From NCBI RefSeq assembly GCF_902499175.1, contig NZ_CABVQC010000013.1:1-64000 (forward strand): a DNA stretch of 64,000 nucleotides, read 5' to 3'. Positions 63,925-64,000 of this stretch are shown in pieces. This DNA is from Burkholderia aenigmatica (GTDB taxonomy: Bacteria; Pseudomonadota; Gammaproteobacteria; Burkholderiales; Burkholderiaceae). The position numbers were made by a program, and so were the translations under genes. A model generated the notes under the pieces. That model had not been told where the DNA came from. It worked only from the letters and a program-made list of their open reading frames with translations, and ran no database searches. Position 1 is the first letter of the stretch. Each line of letters starts with the position of its first letter.

Positions 63925-64000
63925 GGGCCTCGCCGTCGGGCACGAACACATAGCCGCGCCCGCGGACCGTCTGGATGAAGCGCGGCGTCGACGGATCCGT
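63908..64000 (-). CDS. OmpR-family response regulator, C-terminal end only
   Basis: Only the last 30 codons are in the window: DPSTPRFIQTVRGRGYVFVPDG..., the recognisable end of an OmpR-type winged helix (R-x-I-x-T-V-R-G-x-G-Y). It is cut at the right edge; the receiver domain lies outside. The kinase start lies within this gene's end, so the pair is coupled. Confidence 0.9.
   Translation of the reverse strand, partial: TDPSTPRFIQTVRGRGYVFVPDGEAHAQTH

Overview
The window is high-GC DNA (roughly two-thirds G+C) with dense genes and strong third-position GC bias. Gene content points to a chromosome of a Burkholderia species, most likely of the Burkholderia cepacia complex. The supporting evidence is an intracellular PHB depolymerase whose catalytic residues fall at the same numbers as in Cupriavidus, an orphan rnfB coupled to nth, DUF1841 and DUF5594-like proteins, a MoxR/CoxE-like pair, a BenE transporter, parC/parE, and an OmpR/EnvZ-type pair at the right edge. 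The species is not resolved from sequence reading alone. Most of the window is ordinary core chromosome.

Layout: 1-9.5 kb holds a 5'-truncated FtsK translocase with a very long Ala/Pro-rich linker, a secreted beta-propeller lactonase-like protein, a GH15 enzyme, PhaZ and a TetR regulator. 9.8-18.6 kb holds rnfB-nth, an EamA exporter, DUF1841, two small cytochromes c, the MoxR ATPase/VWA pair, benE and transaldolase. 18.9-27.1 kb holds a VOC protein, a DUF3311/sodium-solute symporter pair, a spermidine-synthase-like methyltransferase, a lipoprotein and the overlapping htpG-ubiC-deoxyinosine glycosylase operon. 27.3-33.4 kb is a coherent metabolic cluster: a divergent MocR regulator, then a glyoxalase-like protein, an EamA exporter, an aminotransferase, RidA and PhzF. 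33.5-39.3 kb holds a GGDEF-EAL protein, a chromate-family transporter, a PACE efflux pump with a divergent LysR regulator, and a small CopD-like membrane protein. 39.6-46.1 kb holds parC, parE and the ABC-F protein Uup. 46.4-48.4 kb holds DUF4399, rubredoxin and two tRNA genes (Arg-CCT and initiator Met). The tRNAs bracket a lower-GC stretch with an unrecognised gene and what looks like the tail of a lost larger gene. 48.6-58.4 kb is mixed: an SDR/TetR divergent pair, ecotin, low-complexity surface proteins, a DHA2 transporter, otsA with a coupled ATPase gene, and tandem paralogous lipoproteins. 58.7-64 kb holds an ABC importer made of an ATPase and a double-length permease, a small ferredoxin-like-fold candidate, and the EnvZ-like kinase with the tail of its response regulator.

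The most interesting places are: (a) the tRNA-bracketed fragment at 47.5-48.3 kb, which could be an orphan immunity gene next to a toxin C-terminal remnant; (b) the MocR/aminotransferase/RidA/PhzF cluster, whose substrate is unknown; (c) a cluster of DnaA-box-like sequences just upstream of parE; (d) a promoter plus flanking inverted half-sites upstream of phaZ; and (e) several strong palindromes that look like operators. No insertion sequence, integrase, prophage or CRISPR array was seen. Function calls come from recognising protein families by reading; no database search was run.
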